Of a DNA stretch of 64,000 nucleotides, positions 28,342-37,118 are shown in pieces. Below the pieces are notes generated by a model. The model was not told the DNA's origin and made no database searches. It was given only the letters and a program-made list of their open reading frames with translations. The position numbers and the translations under genes were made by a program. The stretch's first letter is position 1. Each line of letters opens with the position of its first letter. The DNA is from Nocardiopsis terrae (lineage in GTDB: Bacteria > Actinomycetota > Actinomycetes > Streptosporangiales > Streptosporangiaceae), in contig NZ_BMXJ01000001.1 of the NCBI RefSeq assembly GCF_014651695.1, forward strand, positions 226,845 to 290,844, given 5' to 3'.

Positions 28342-29111
28342 CAGTCGCCGTCCCCGTCCGGAGCACCGTCGGCGGCGTCCTGGTCGGTCTCGTCGGCGGT
28401 CTCCGGGGCCTCGTCGGCGCCTTCCCCGGCGCCGCCCTCGCCGTAGCCCTCGCCGTAGCCCTCCTGCTCGGAGACGCGGGGGCGCTCCTCGGGGTCGCCG
28501 AAGGCGAACTCGACCACCAGCGGGTCGAGGAGACCGGTGAGCTGGCCGTAGGTGGTGGGGCCGATGACGCGGGCGGCGATGTTGCCGTCGGGGTCGATGA
28601 CCAGGGTGCTGGGGATCGCCCGGGGCGGGACGGTGTCCCGGAAGGCCTGCGGGATCTCTCCGGGCTGGTCGTACAGGCTCGGGTAGGGCACGTCCTTGTT
28701 GTCGGTGTAGGCCAGCGCGGCGGTCTCGTCGTCCTTGATGTTCACACCGAGGAAGTCCACCCCGAGGCCGCCGTACTCGGTGTACACCTCGTCCAGGACG
28801 GGCTGTTCGGCCCGGCAGGGGCCGCACCAGCTGGCCCACACGTTGAGCACGAGGATCTCGCCCGAGTAGTCGCTCAGGGAGATCTCGCCGCCGTCGAAGG
28901 TGGTCCCGGTGACGTCGGGAACCGCTTCGCGCTCGCCGGTCTCGAAGACGGTGGCGCTGCCGTCACCGGAAATGAACCGGTCCTCCTCGCCGCCGGACTC
29001 GATCTCGTTGCCTCCGGCGCAGCCGGACAGGGCGAGGACGGCGGCCAGCGCCGCGGCCGACAGGCGCGGCACGGCGCGGCGGCGTCGTGTACCTGCGCTG
29101 GTACTGGGCAT
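28341..29111 (-). CDS. ResA/TlpA-type thiol-disulfide lipoprotein
   Basis: Membrane-tethered thioredoxin-like protein that keeps apocytochrome c heme-binding cysteines reduced, 256 residues. A lipobox-like LALSGC ends the signal at about residue 30. The redox motif is [17 protein letters not shown] (CGPC), and the cis-proline loop is [13 protein letters not shown]. The C-terminal 50 residues are an acidic, Gly/Glu-rich tail with a GYGEGYGEG repeat, unusual for the family. ATG 29111 has GAGG upstream; the frame is open to 29207. First gene of the maturation operon. Confidence 0.9.
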   Translation of the reverse strand: MPSTSAGTRRRRAVPRLSAAALAAVLALSGCAGGNEIESGGEEDRFISGDGSATVFETGEREAVPDVTGTTFDGGEISLSDYSGEILVLNVWASWCGPCRAEQPVLDEVYTEYGGLGVDFLGVNIKDDETAALAYTDNKDVPYPSLYDQPGEIPQAFRDTVPPRAIPSTLVIDPDGNIAARVIGPTTYGQLTGLLDPLVVEFAFGDPEERPRVSEQEGYGEGYGEGGAGEGADEAPETADETDQDAADGAPDGDGD

Positions 29112-29335
29112 CGAGGGAACCTCGCGAACGCGGTGTGAACAGGGCGGACTACAACAACGACAAAGTGTAGTAGATGCCCTGGGGACCGCTCGGCCGCCCC
29201 GGCGCAAGGGCGCGGAGCAGCACTCGGCGAAGTGGACCCCTTACGGGGGCGATGTCGGGGAGTCACCGCCCCCTGATGATCGGCGGACCGGGCGCTGGGC
29301 GTGTGAGCCCCGCACCCGGGTCCGGCCCGGCCCTG

Positions 29336-29539
29336 TCAACCAGCCTCGACGAAAGCCTCGCGGAGGTAGTCGTGCACGGCTCGCTCGGGTACCCGGTAGG
29401 AACGCCCCACACGGATCGCGGGGAGAACTCCCGAGTGCACCATTCGGTAAACGGTCATCTTGGACACACGCATGATCGTGGCGACCTCCGCCACGGTCAG
29501 GAACCTGACCTCTTCGAGAGGCGGCTTGCTCCCGTTCAT
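29336..29539 (-). CDS. Excisionase-type helix-turn-helix protein
   Basis: Small DNA-binding protein of 67 residues built on a winged helix: FLTVAEVATIMRVSKMTVYR, MVHSGVLPAIRVGRSYRVPE, then RAVHDYLREA. It resembles the conserved chromosomal actinobacterial protein Rv0500A, which like this one is found near proC, rather than a phage excisionase. Function not established; probably a regulator. Two dyads upstream (29640-29674) may be its own operators. ATG start at 29539. Confidence 0.8.
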   Translation of the reverse strand: MNGSKPPLEEVRFLTVAEVATIMRVSKMTVYRMVHSGVLPAIRVGRSYRVPERAVHDYLREAFVEAG

Positions 29540-29639
29540 CTTCCGACGCCCTCATTCCCGGACGTGAGCATTTGTCTACCGTTCAGCCCTGGCGTGCCCG
29601 GCAGTGGTTGGGCGACCCCGGAAACTGTGCCCGTCCCAC

Positions 29640-29674
29640 CGACACGCCAGCGTGTCGTGCTGTCACTACTGACA
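29640..29674. promoter_or_regulatory. Two adjacent dyads upstream of the HTH gene
   Basis: CGACACGC-CA-GCGTGTCG (29640-29657) and TGTCA-CTAC-TGACA (29661-29674), both perfect and sharing the TGTC/GACA half-site. They lie 100-135 bases before the start of the HTH gene. Confidence 0.5.
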
Positions 29675-29796
29675 CGTCCGTTTTCAGAGTAGAGCCGAGT
29701 TCCCGTCTACGGAAGGTCGTTCGTGCTGTCTTCAGCGCCATACGTTGACCACGGGTCAGATGAGGTTTAACGGTGGGTATAAATGGTCGGCCCTAC

Positions 29797-30594
29797 TCAG
29801 ACAAGGCCCGCGCGGGCCAGGACGTAATCGCGCAGAGGGGCATAGTCCTCGGGCAGATAACCATCGTCCAAAGGCACCGTGACCAGTAGTTTCCCCTCGT
29901 GCTCGGCGAGAAAGAGCGCGGGGTCGTTGCAGTCGGCGAAGCCCATCGTGGGCACCCCCGCCTCCGCCGCGGCCCCCGCGAACCCGTGGTCCGCGATGAC
30001 CAACTGCGGCCATGGCTCGTCCCGATCGGCGAGCTCCGCCAGGATGGCCCGCATGGCGAAGGGGTGGTGGCTGTGCCGGGGGAGGTGCCCGTCCGTCACC
30101 AGCGCCACCTCGTCCCGCCAGACCACGATCCGGCGGTTGGGGGGCCGTTCCGTGGTCACCTCGTAGGAGTAGCCCCCCGCCGCGGTGATGACCTTGCACC
30201 CGCGGCCGGACAGGGCGTCCTTCCAGTCCCGGTAGGTCTCCCGGAGGTTGCGGGGGTGGCCGGTGGCGAACATGACCGTCTCCTGGCGCTCGGCGGCCAG
30301 TGCGAACCGGTCCGCGAGGGCCTCCAGGGCGTCGATGGTCAGGTCCGGGTCGATCGTGTCGATCCCCCAGACGTACTCCTCGTCCCCCACCACACCGCAG
30401 CGCTTGTTCATCAGGGCGAGGACCTCCGAGACGGTCCAGTCCTGGGAGAAGGTCAGCCCGAACTGGTGGTACGGGTCCTTCTGCACGAGTCTCCGGTAGT
30501 GACGCAGGTTGTTCTGCCGTGGGGTGTCGACGTGCCCCGCAATCCCCGTGCGAACCAGATAGGTGATGAGTTCAGCGCGTGTCGGCGGCGTCAC
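29797..30594 (-). CDS. Phosphatase-like conserved protein
   Basis: Soluble protein of 265 residues similar to a Streptomyces family annotated as phosphatase. Characteristic stretches are IDTIDPDLTIDALEALADR, FATGHPRNLRETYRDW, LVIADHGFAGAAAEAGVP and FADCNDPALFLAEHEGKL, which are shared with that family. I see no HAD or histidine-phosphatase active-site motif, so the activity is only by family name. GTG start at 30594; the ribosome site is weak. No obvious operon partner. Confidence 0.55.
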   Translation of the reverse strand: MTPPTRAELITYLVRTGIAGHVDTPRQNNLRHYRRLVQKDPYHQFGLTFSQDWTVSEVLALMNKRCGVVGDEEYVWGIDTIDPDLTIDALEALADRFALAAERQETVMFATGHPRNLRETYRDWKDALSGRGCKVITAAGGYSYEVTTERPPNRRIVVWRDEVALVTDGHLPRHSHHPFAMRAILAELADRDEPWPQLVIADHGFAGAAAEAGVPTMGFADCNDPALFLAEHEGKLLVTVPLDDGYLPEDYAPLRDYVLARAGLV

Positions 30595-30801
30595 CTGCGT
30601 TCCCCTTCCTCGTCAGCGCGGCGAGCTTCGTGAAACGCCGCGCGACCGCCACGACGTCGACTCCTGTTCGCCCGGTATTCATCCTCTTCCTACCCGCTGA
30701 ACGCGCGCCACGCGGCGATCTGGGATATTTCACCGGGGTGTGACCGGGCGGGCCGCTCCGACGCCGCCCGGGGACCCGGTCGGGGGCCGACCCGAGCGGA
30801 C

Positions 30802-31992
30802 TCAGAGGGTCGGGTCGATCCCGTGGCTGGGGAAGACGGCGGTGCGGGTGGCGTGGATGGCCCGGTCCACGGGGTCGCCGGGGTCGTACCCGCGCTCGAA
30901 GGGGGTGAAGGAGACCTCGCGGCCGTCGGTCATGTAGAGCGGGGCCAGTTCACCGGTGCGCCGGCGCACGAAGTCGCGCCACTCCTGCGGGGTCTCCCGC
31001 TCCGGGTCCACGGGGGAACCCGCGGCCTCGGCCAGCAGATGGGTCCAGGCCCTGGGGACTACGTGGACGAGGCCGTAGCCGCCGCCCCCGAACAGCAGCC
31101 AGCGACCGCCCGCGGTCTTGCGCGCCAGCCTGTGCAGCTCCTCGTAGGCCCGGCGCTGGCCGTCCACGCTCAGCGTCAGGTTGGCCAGGGGGTCGAGGGC
31201 GTGGGTGTCACAGCCCTGCTGGGTCACCAGGATCTCGGGCTGGAACTCGTGCAGAAGAGGCGGGACGACCGCGTCGAAGGCGCGGTGCCAGCCGGTGTCG
31301 CCGGTCCCGGCGGGCAGGGCGACGTTGACCGCGTACCCCTCCGCGCCCGGTCCGCCGACCTCCGAGGCGTGGCCGGTGCCGGGGAAGAGGGTCGCCGGGG
31401 ACTCGTGGAGGCTGATGGTGAGGACCCGCGGGTCGTCGTAGAAGGCATTCTGGACGCCGTCGCCGTGGTGGACGTCCACGTCGACGTAGGCGACGCGCTT
31501 GGCGCCCTGTTCCAGGAGCCAGGCGATGGCCAGCGCGGGGTCGTTGTAGACGCAGAACCCCCACGCGTTGCCGTGCATGGCGTGGTGGAGGCCGCCGGCG
31601 ATGTTGGCGGCGTGCGCGCTCTGGCCGGTCCACACGGCCTTGGCGGCGGCCACCGAGGCGCCGGAGATCAGCGCGGAGGCCTCGTGCATGTCACGGAAGA
31701 CCGGGTTGTCCGCGGTTCCGAGCATGTGGGCGTCGTCCGGTTCCAGGGTCCGGCCCGCCCGTTTGACCGCCTCGACGTAGGAGGGGTCGTGCACCAGGGA
31801 GAGGAGTTCGTCGGAGGCCGGTTCGACGTCCAGCAGGTCGACCCCCGCCCCGTCGAAGACCCCGAGTTCGCGGCTGAGCGCCATGGTCAGCTCGACTCGG
31901 ATCGGTGCCATCGGGTGCTGCGGACCGAAGTCGTAGGCGGTGAGTCCGTCGTCCCATGCCACCCGAAGCGAGCAGGACGTGCGCCCTCCCAT
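30802..31992 (-). CDS. acuC: Acetoin utilization protein AcuC (zinc-dependent deacetylase family)
   Basis: Class I histone-deacetylase-like enzyme of 396 residues, expected to remove acetyl groups from protein lysines such as on acetyl-CoA synthetase. The zinc-site motifs are complete: VAYVDVDVHHGDGVQNAFYD and QQGCDTHALDPLANLTLS, with the catalytic His pair in AGGLHHAMHG and the tyrosine loop FGGGGYGLVHV. ATG 31992 has a GGGGG stretch 8 bases upstream; the frame extends to 32031. No acuAB neighbours. Confidence 0.9.
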   Translation of the reverse strand: MGGRTSCSLRVAWDDGLTAYDFGPQHPMAPIRVELTMALSRELGVFDGAGVDLLDVEPASDELLSLVHDPSYVEAVKRAGRTLEPDDAHMLGTADNPVFRDMHEASALISGASVAAAKAVWTGQSAHAANIAGGLHHAMHGNAWGFCVYNDPALAIAWLLEQGAKRVAYVDVDVHHGDGVQNAFYDDPRVLTISLHESPATLFPGTGHASEVGGPGAEGYAVNVALPAGTGDTGWHRAFDAVVPPLLHEFQPEILVTQQGCDTHALDPLANLTLSVDGQRRAYEELHRLARKTAGGRWLLFGGGGYGLVHVVPRAWTHLLAEAAGSPVDPERETPQEWRDFVRRRTGELAPLYMTDGREVSFTPFERGYDPGDPVDRAIHATRTAVFPSHGIDPTL

Positions 31993-32093
31993 GTGGTGAC
32001 CCCCGTTCCAGGTGTGCGTGCTCCGAAGCACACAGTACGCAAGGCCGCGGCGGGGGCAGGACGCCGGGGCGTCCGATCTCCGGGGGAGGGGCG

Positions 32094-32130
32094 GGGCCCC
32101 GGCGCGAAGGGGTGCTTCACGCCGGGGCCC
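32094..32130 (-). terminator. Terminator of the proline-rich membrane protein gene
   Basis: 11-base perfect stem (GGGCCCCGGCG and complement) with an inner GAAG/CTTC stem, 51 bases past the stop at 32182. Confidence 0.85.
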
Positions 32131-32181
32131 GGGCCGTGGTCCGCCGGCGCCCCACGGGGCCGACGGGGAGGAGGGGTCGGG

Positions 32182-34122
32182 TCAGTCCGCCTCACCGCGG
32201 TAGAAGCAGTCCGCGTAGGTCTCCCCGGCCTTCATGTCGACGTCGCCGTGCAGGGGGCGGTCGAACAGGTTCTCGGTCGAGCCGATCACGATCCGGTACT
32301 TGCCCGGGTCCAGCGTCAGGTCCATGGCGTTGGGGTCGCTCATGCAGGAGGTGTCGGTCGGCGGGGAGGAGACGTCGCAGTCCTCACAGGGCTCGATGAT
32401 GACCTCCCCGTGCACCGCGTCCGGGCCCACGTAGAGGAAGCGCATCTCCTCGTCGGTGTAGTTCACGTACTCGACGGAGACCTTGTCGCCGCCGCCGGTG
32501 CTGTAGGCGGCCGCGTCGAGGTCGCTCTCGCCGAGAAGGACCGCGGTGTCCATCTCCTCCTCGATCCGGCCCGCACCGACGTGCCGGACCAGGTCCTCGA
32601 CCTCGTCGGCCTCGTGGTCCGGGTACTCGGCGGTGAGGAAGTCCGCGCGCGCCTCGGCGTCGTCGAAGTCGCCCGCGTCGACCTGGGCCCAGCCGCACTT
32701 GAGGGCGGCGTCGGGGCGCTCCTCCTCGATGCGGTCGGCGATCTCGGGGGCCGCGTCCCAGCTGAGGTCGTCGAACATCCCGATCTGGTCGGAGGCCGAG
32801 CACCAGCTCTCCGCGGAGTAGTCACCGGTCGCCAGGTCGTACAGGTCGTTCAGGGCGGCGGGGACCTCGGCGGCGGCCGGGGTGTCGGAGAAGTCCTCGG
32901 CGACGAAGGCGTAGGTCTCCTGGGCCTGCCGGAAGGTCTCCCTGACCTCCTCGGTCACCTCGCCGCTGTAGAGCTCGTCGGCGTCGGCCGCGAGCTGGGA
33001 GGCGTAGTCGAGGTGGATGTCGGCGATGCTGCCGTCGGTGTCCTCCCAACGGGAGGCCTCGTGGGCGAAGTAGTCGCTGTAGGACTCCAGTGCGTGGTCG
33101 AAGGCCTCGTTGTCCACGTCGGACTGGGCCCGGCTCAGGATCTGGCAGGCCTCACTGCCGGAGCGCGCCCGGTCCATCAGCGACGGCGACATGGAGAGCT
33201 GGAAGCCGCTCTCCACCTGGCCGTAGACGTCGATGGCGGTGTCGCAGTCGCCGCGTGCGTGGGCGGCGTCGGCCACGCGCAGCCGCCACTCGCCGGTCTG
33301 CCAGACGCCGAGGAGCGAGACGGCCATCACCAGGGCGAGGCAGGCCGCCAGCACGAGCGTCACGGGTTTGGCCGGGGGCTGTTCGCCCCGGGCCAGGAGG
33401 CGCCGGTCGTGGGCCCGGCCCGCGAAGAGGCCGTGGACGGCCGTGATCAGGATCCAGACCAGGATCGCCGGGGCCCAGATGAGCAGGTCGTCGGCGGCGC
33501 CCATGATGGCGGCGGCGACCAGCAGGCCGAGGGTGACGGCCAGGTTGATCCCGAAGAACACCCAGCTGCGCAGGTAGAAGTAGCCCGCGCCGACGCCGGA
33601 CAGGTTCATCAGGGCCGCACGCAGACCGGACTTCGACTTGAAGAGGCCGAGCGGGGGCAGGGGCGGCGGTGGCGGCGGCCCGCCGAACTGACCCGGGGGC
33701 GGCGGACCGCCGGGGGGCATCCCGCCCGGGGGCATACCGCCGGGAGGCATTCCGCCCGGGGGCGGGCCGAACGGCGGGTTCGGCCCCGAGGGGGGTCCGC
33801 CGGGAGGCGGCCCGCCGAACTGACCCGGGGGCGGCGGACCGCCCGCGGGGTTTCCGCCGGAGGGGGTCCCGCCGGGAGGCGGGCCCGCCGGGGGCATGCC
33901 GCCGGGGGGCGGGCCCCCTGGTGGCGGTCCGCTCGGGGGTCCGCTCGGCGGCGGCCCGATCGGCGGTTGACCGCCGGACGGGTTCTGGGGTGCGGGACCG
34001 CCTCCCGTCGGGGCGCCCCCAACGGGACTCTGCGGGCCGCTCGGGACATGGGGCGGCGTGGCGGGAGGCCCGGATTGTCCGGGCTGGTGGGAAGGGTCCG
34101 AAGGGGGTTGAGGAGTTGTCAT
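32182..34122 (-). CDS. Proline/glycine-rich membrane protein with TPR-like outer domain
   Basis: Unrecognised protein of 646 residues. Residues 1-165 are Pro/Gly-rich with PPGGM repeats. Residues about 180-290 hold three or four membrane helices (FGINLAVTLGLLVAAAIMG, LLIWAPAILVWILITAVHG, LVLAACLALVMAVSLLGVW). The rest is an acidic, helical domain with regularly spaced alanines and paired cysteines, resembling tetratricopeptide repeats, ending in a small beta-rich domain containing CEDCD and a late Cys. A scaffold or envelope-stress role is possible but not shown. ATG start at 34122. Stands alone with its own terminator. Confidence 0.65.
   Translation of the reverse strand: MTTPQPPSDPSHQPGQSGPPATPPHVPSGPQSPVGGAPTGGGPAPQNPSGGQPPIGPPPSGPPSGPPPGGPPPGGMPPAGPPPGGTPSGGNPAGGPPPPGQFGGPPPGGPPSGPNPPFGPPPGGMPPGGMPPGGMPPGGPPPPGQFGGPPPPPPLPPLGLFKSKSGLRAALMNLSGVGAGYFYLRSWVFFGINLAVTLGLLVAAAIMGAADDLLIWAPAILVWILITAVHGLFAGRAHDRRLLARGEQPPAKPVTLVLAACLALVMAVSLLGVWQTGEWRLRVADAAHARGDCDTAIDVYGQVESGFQLSMSPSLMDRARSGSEACQILSRAQSDVDNEAFDHALESYSDYFAHEASRWEDTDGSIADIHLDYASQLAADADELYSGEVTEEVRETFRQAQETYAFVAEDFSDTPAAAEVPAALNDLYDLATGDYSAESWCSASDQIGMFDDLSWDAAPEIADRIEEERPDAALKCGWAQVDAGDFDDAEARADFLTAEYPDHEADEVEDLVRHVGAGRIEEEMDTAVLLGESDLDAAAYSTGGGDKVSVEYVNYTDEEMRFLYVGPDAVHGEVIIEPCEDCDVSSPPTDTSCMSDPNAMDLTLDPGKYRIVIGSTENLFDRPLHGDVDMKAGETYADCFYRGEAD
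33674..33843. repeat. 38-base direct repeat inside the proline-rich gene
   Basis: Identical 38-base copies at 33674-33711 and 33806-33843 encode the twice-occurring GGPPPPGQFGGPP block. Between them (33706-33765) are four 15-base units encoding PPGGM. Likely slippage-driven expansion. Confidence 0.85.
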
Positions 34123-34287
34123 GGGGCCCCGGAATCAGGAGGATGCGAACACGTACACAGGAGAGGAGACAGGAGGGTCAGCCCCCTCTTATTCCGACTT
34201 TATGCACCTGGTGTGACGCGGCGTCCGGCGCCCCATGACCATCACGGCTGGAAATTTCTGTGTGACATGCATCACGAGAGCCGTGGT

Positions 34288-35082
34288 TCAGCTCTCGGAG
34301 AGCGCCCTGCTCCGGTCCCGGGCCGCCTCGATCGCGTCGGTGAAGGCGGTACGCACCCCGTGTCGTTCCAGTTCACGTAGGGCGGCGGCGGTGGTGCCCC
34401 CCGGAGAGGTGACGGCTTCCCGCAACACCACCGGGTGCTCGCCCGAACCGTCGAGCATGGCCGCGGCTCCGGTCATCGTCTGACCCACGAGCTGCTGCGC
34501 AGTGACACGGGGCATACCCATGGCGACCCCGGCCTCGATCATGGTCTCGGCGATGAAGTAGAAGTAGGCCGGCCCGCTGCCGGAGATGGCGGTGACCGTG
34601 TCCATGTGCTGTTCACCGACCCGGAGCACCTCGCCGACCGCGCCCAGCAACTCCTCCGCCCGGTCCAGGTGGGCGGCTTCGGTGTGGGCCCCGCCGGAGA
34701 CGGCGGTCATCCCCCTGCCCATGAGCGCCGGGGTGTTGGGCATCGCGCGCACGACCGGCACCCCCGGGTGCAGGTGACTCTCCAGGACGACCGTGGTCAG
34801 CCCGGCGGCCACCGAGATGACCAGGTGCTCACGGCCCAGATGCGGGGAGATGTCGTCCAACAGGGCGAGCATGTCCTGCGGTTTGAGGGCCAACAGCAGG
34901 GTGTCCGCCCGTTTGGCGGCGTCCTGCGCCGGAACCGTCTCGATCCCGTAGCGGCCGCGCAGCTCCCGCGCGTGCTCCGCGCGCGGCTCCGTGACGAGCA
35001 CGTCCTCCGGTGTGTGGCCCTTGGCCAGCAGCCCGGCGAGCAGCGCCTCGCCCATCTTTCCTGCACCGATGATCGCGATCAT
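34288..35082 (-). CDS. proC: Pyrroline-5-carboxylate reductase
   Basis: Last enzyme of proline synthesis, reducing pyrroline-5-carboxylate with NAD(P)H, 264 residues. N-terminal Rossmann motif IAIIGAGKMGEALLAGLLAK, substrate-loop VVRAMPNTPALMGRGMTAVS, and the C-terminal dimer domain signature AISGSGPAYFYFIAETMIEA with SPGGTTAAALRELE. ATG start. Neighbouring TIM-barrel gene and the nearby HTH gene match the gene order seen around proC in mycobacteria. Confidence 0.96.
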   Translation of the reverse strand: MIAIIGAGKMGEALLAGLLAKGHTPEDVLVTEPRAEHARELRGRYGIETVPAQDAAKRADTLLLALKPQDMLALLDDISPHLGREHLVISVAAGLTTVVLESHLHPGVPVVRAMPNTPALMGRGMTAVSGGAHTEAAHLDRAEELLGAVGEVLRVGEQHMDTVTAISGSGPAYFYFIAETMIEAGVAMGMPRVTAQQLVGQTMTGAAAMLDGSGEHPVVLREAVTSPGGTTAAALRELERHGVRTAFTDAIEAARDRSRALSES

Positions 35083-35178
35083 GTGGGGTCCTCTCTGCGG
35101 ATCCCCTCCACGCTAGCCCCCCGGCCCCGGGGAACGGACCGGTCGTCCCAACCACTGGACAACCGGCCGACCGGGGTG

Positions 35179-36117
35179 TCAGCCCTGGTCGACCGAACCC
35201 TCGTCGTCAGCCGCTCCCCCGGGGTCCACCGAGAAGCGCCGGGGCGGCGACTGGGGCCGCCTGCGGAGCAGCGCGATGCGCTCGCGGCGGCCCTGCACGG
35301 ATTCGGAGCCCGGAGGCCCCTGGGCGAAGTGCAGCCGGGTGAAGGCCAACGCCTCGGCGAGTTCCCGCATGCGCGCCTGGCGGTCGGGGGCCTTGCGGGT
35401 GCTCACCTCCAGGACGAGTTGTCCCTCGTAGCCGTTGCCCGCCAGGTGTTCGAGCAGCTCGGCGACGGGCTGGCTGCCGCGGCCGGGGATGAGGTGCTCG
35501 TCGAGGTTCTGCCCGCCGAGCCCGTCGGCGACGTGCACGTGGGAGAGGCGGCTGCCCAGTTGTTTGGCCATGTCCATCGCGTCCGATCCGGACATGGCGG
35601 TGTGCGAGAGGTCGAGGGTGACGTCGGGGTAGTCGCGGTCGAGCGGGTTCCAGCTCGGTGCGTAGGGGACGACCTCCCGGTCACGCACCCGCACCGGGTA
35701 CATGTTCTCCACGGCGAAGATTACGTCGGTCTCCTCCTGCATGCGGGCGACGCCGTTCTCGAAGTCACGGGCGTACTCGCGCTGCCAGCGGAAGGCCGGG
35801 TGCACCACGATCGTGCTGGCGCCCAGGGCCTCGGCCATCTCCTTGGAGCGGACGAGCTTGCCCCAGGGCTCCCGGCCCCACACGCGCTGGGTCAGTACGA
35901 GGCAGGGCGAGTGGACCGCGGTGACGGGCATCTGGTGGTAGTCGGAGAGGCGCCGGAGGAGTTCGGTGTCCTGGCTGGTCGGGTCGGAGGAGACGAGGAC
36001 CTCGACACCGTCGTACCCCAGTTTCGCGGCGATCTCGAAGGCCGCCGGGGTCTTCTCCGGGTAGACCGACGCCGACGAGAGGACCACGGGCGCGTCTGGG
36101 ACCTGGATAGGGCTCAC
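35179..36117 (-). CDS. Sugar phosphate isomerase/epimerase-like TIM-barrel protein
   Basis: Xylose-isomerase-like TIM-barrel protein of 312 residues. Typical strand-end motifs are [60 protein letters not shown] and [12 protein letters not shown], whose Glu, His and Asp residues would bind a metal. The substrate is unknown. The C-terminal 50 residues are hydrophilic. GTG start at 36117. It lies directly before proC on the same strand with a 96-base gap. Confidence 0.8.
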   Translation of the reverse strand: MSPIQVPDAPVVLSSASVYPEKTPAAFEIAAKLGYDGVEVLVSSDPTSQDTELLRRLSDYHQMPVTAVHSPCLVLTQRVWGREPWGKLVRSKEMAEALGASTIVVHPAFRWQREYARDFENGVARMQEETDVIFAVENMYPVRVRDREVVPYAPSWNPLDRDYPDVTLDLSHTAMSGSDAMDMAKQLGSRLSHVHVADGLGGQNLDEHLIPGRGSQPVAELLEHLAGNGYEGQLVLEVSTRKAPDRQARMRELAEALAFTRLHFAQGPPGSESVQGRRERIALLRRRPQSPPRRFSVDPGGAADDEGSVDQG

Positions 36118-36274
36118 GGGAACCAGACTATGCGCTTCACGGCTCCCCGGGGCGTCCGCCCGGGTGAACGTGGCGTGGCGGGCGGCCCCTCTTCCCCTCC
36201 CTCCGGGGGCCGGCGCGGCAGAGGGGGACGGCCGCCCCCAGGAGCACGGGAGACGGCCGTCGTCAGCTGTCGGG

Positions 36275-36290
36275 GCGCCTTCGGGCGCCT
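36275..36290 (-). terminator. UUCG-loop hairpin after the NlpC/P60 gene
   Basis: GGCGCC-TTCG-GGCGCC, a 6-base stem with a stable UUCG tetraloop, 14 bases past the stop at 36304. Confidence 0.65.
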
Positions 36291-36303
36291 GTTCGGGGCC
36301 GGT

Positions 36304-36897
36304 TCAAAGACGCACGGCGCCGGCGAGGTTGTAGTGGTTCACGGCCCGTTCGGAGATACTGCCGCCGGAGTTCGGGGCGTCGATCATGCGGCCGCCGCCG
36401 AGGTAGATGGCGACGTGGTAGGCGTATCCGCCGCTGTCGGTCCAGTAGAGGAGGTCGCCGCGCCTGGCCTTGGCGTAGCTGACCCGGGTCCCGGAGTTGA
36501 CCTGGTCGTGGGCGATCCGGGGCAGGCCCACCCCCGCCCGTTTGAAGGAGTACTGCACCAGGCCCGAGCAGTCGAAGGAGTCCGGGCCGGTCCCGCCCCA
36601 GGCGTAGGGCTTGCCCTTCTGGGCCTCCGCGGCGCTGATGGCCTTCTCGACGGTGCTGGAGGAGAGTGCCTGGTGGATCCGCTCGGAACCGCGTGCGCCC
36701 TCCGCGGCGACGGGGGCGGCCGGTGCGGGCTGGGCCAGGGCCGGGGCTCCCCCGGCGGCCAGGGCCGCGGCCGCGAGAACGGCGACGGCGAGCACGCGCG
36801 GCGTGCGGCGTCGCGACTGGGCGGTTACGGCCTGCCGCCCCGGGTCCGTGGTGGGACGGCAGGCCCGCGTTTGCTCGTGGTGTCGCGGTAGTCGCAT
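36304..36897 (-). CDS. Secreted NlpC/P60-family peptidoglycan hydrolase
   Basis: Cell-wall endopeptidase of 197 residues. A twin-charged N-terminus (QSRRRTPR) leads into the signal helix VLAVAVLAAAALAAGGAPAL, cleaved near ALA-Q. The NlpC/P60 domain fills residues 75-197: the catalytic Cys in GPDSFDCSGLVQYSFKRAG, the His in YAYHVAIYLGGGRMIDAP and the following polar residue. It has no SH3 or coiled-coil region, so it is a short single-domain type. ATG 36897 with GGGAG upstream. A 221-base A/T-richer leader precedes it, without a recognisable riboswitch. Confidence 0.88.
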   Translation of the reverse strand: MRLPRHHEQTRACRPTTDPGRQAVTAQSRRRTPRVLAVAVLAAAALAAGGAPALAQPAPAAPVAAEGARGSERIHQALSSSTVEKAISAAEAQKGKPYAWGGTGPDSFDCSGLVQYSFKRAGVGLPRIAHDQVNSGTRVSYAKARRGDLLYWTDSGGYAYHVAIYLGGGRMIDAPNSGGSISERAVNHYNLAGAVRL

Positions 36898-37118
36898 GGC
36901 GTGGTTCTCCCTGTGTGGTCCGTCGGGGCCGCCCGCGCCGCTGTGACGCGGGTCTCACGACCACCGACCCACCACCATTGGTCACACAGACACCAAGAGT
37001 TGTCACTCTCCGTAGCCAAATCGGTATCCAAAGACGGTAAAGCCTGCTTGACTTCGGTAGACAAAACGGCCAGAGAACCACTAACCAACCGCGTACCACC
37101 GAGAGCAGTGACCGTGCG

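Noticed and set aside
29112..29335. Inverted CTAC/GTAG elements near the resA-like start as a BlaI-type operator
   Set aside because: Arms are only four bases and the spacing does not match known BlaI sites.
30823..34380. 1185-codon plus-strand open frame across acuC and the proline-rich gene
   Set aside because: Low-complexity antisense frame covering two well-supported minus-strand genes and their intergenic terminator.
36898..37118. Possible c-di-AMP riboswitch before the NlpC/P60 gene
   Set aside because: Such riboswitches often precede wall hydrolases in actinomycetes, but I could not find the conserved ydaO core in this leader.
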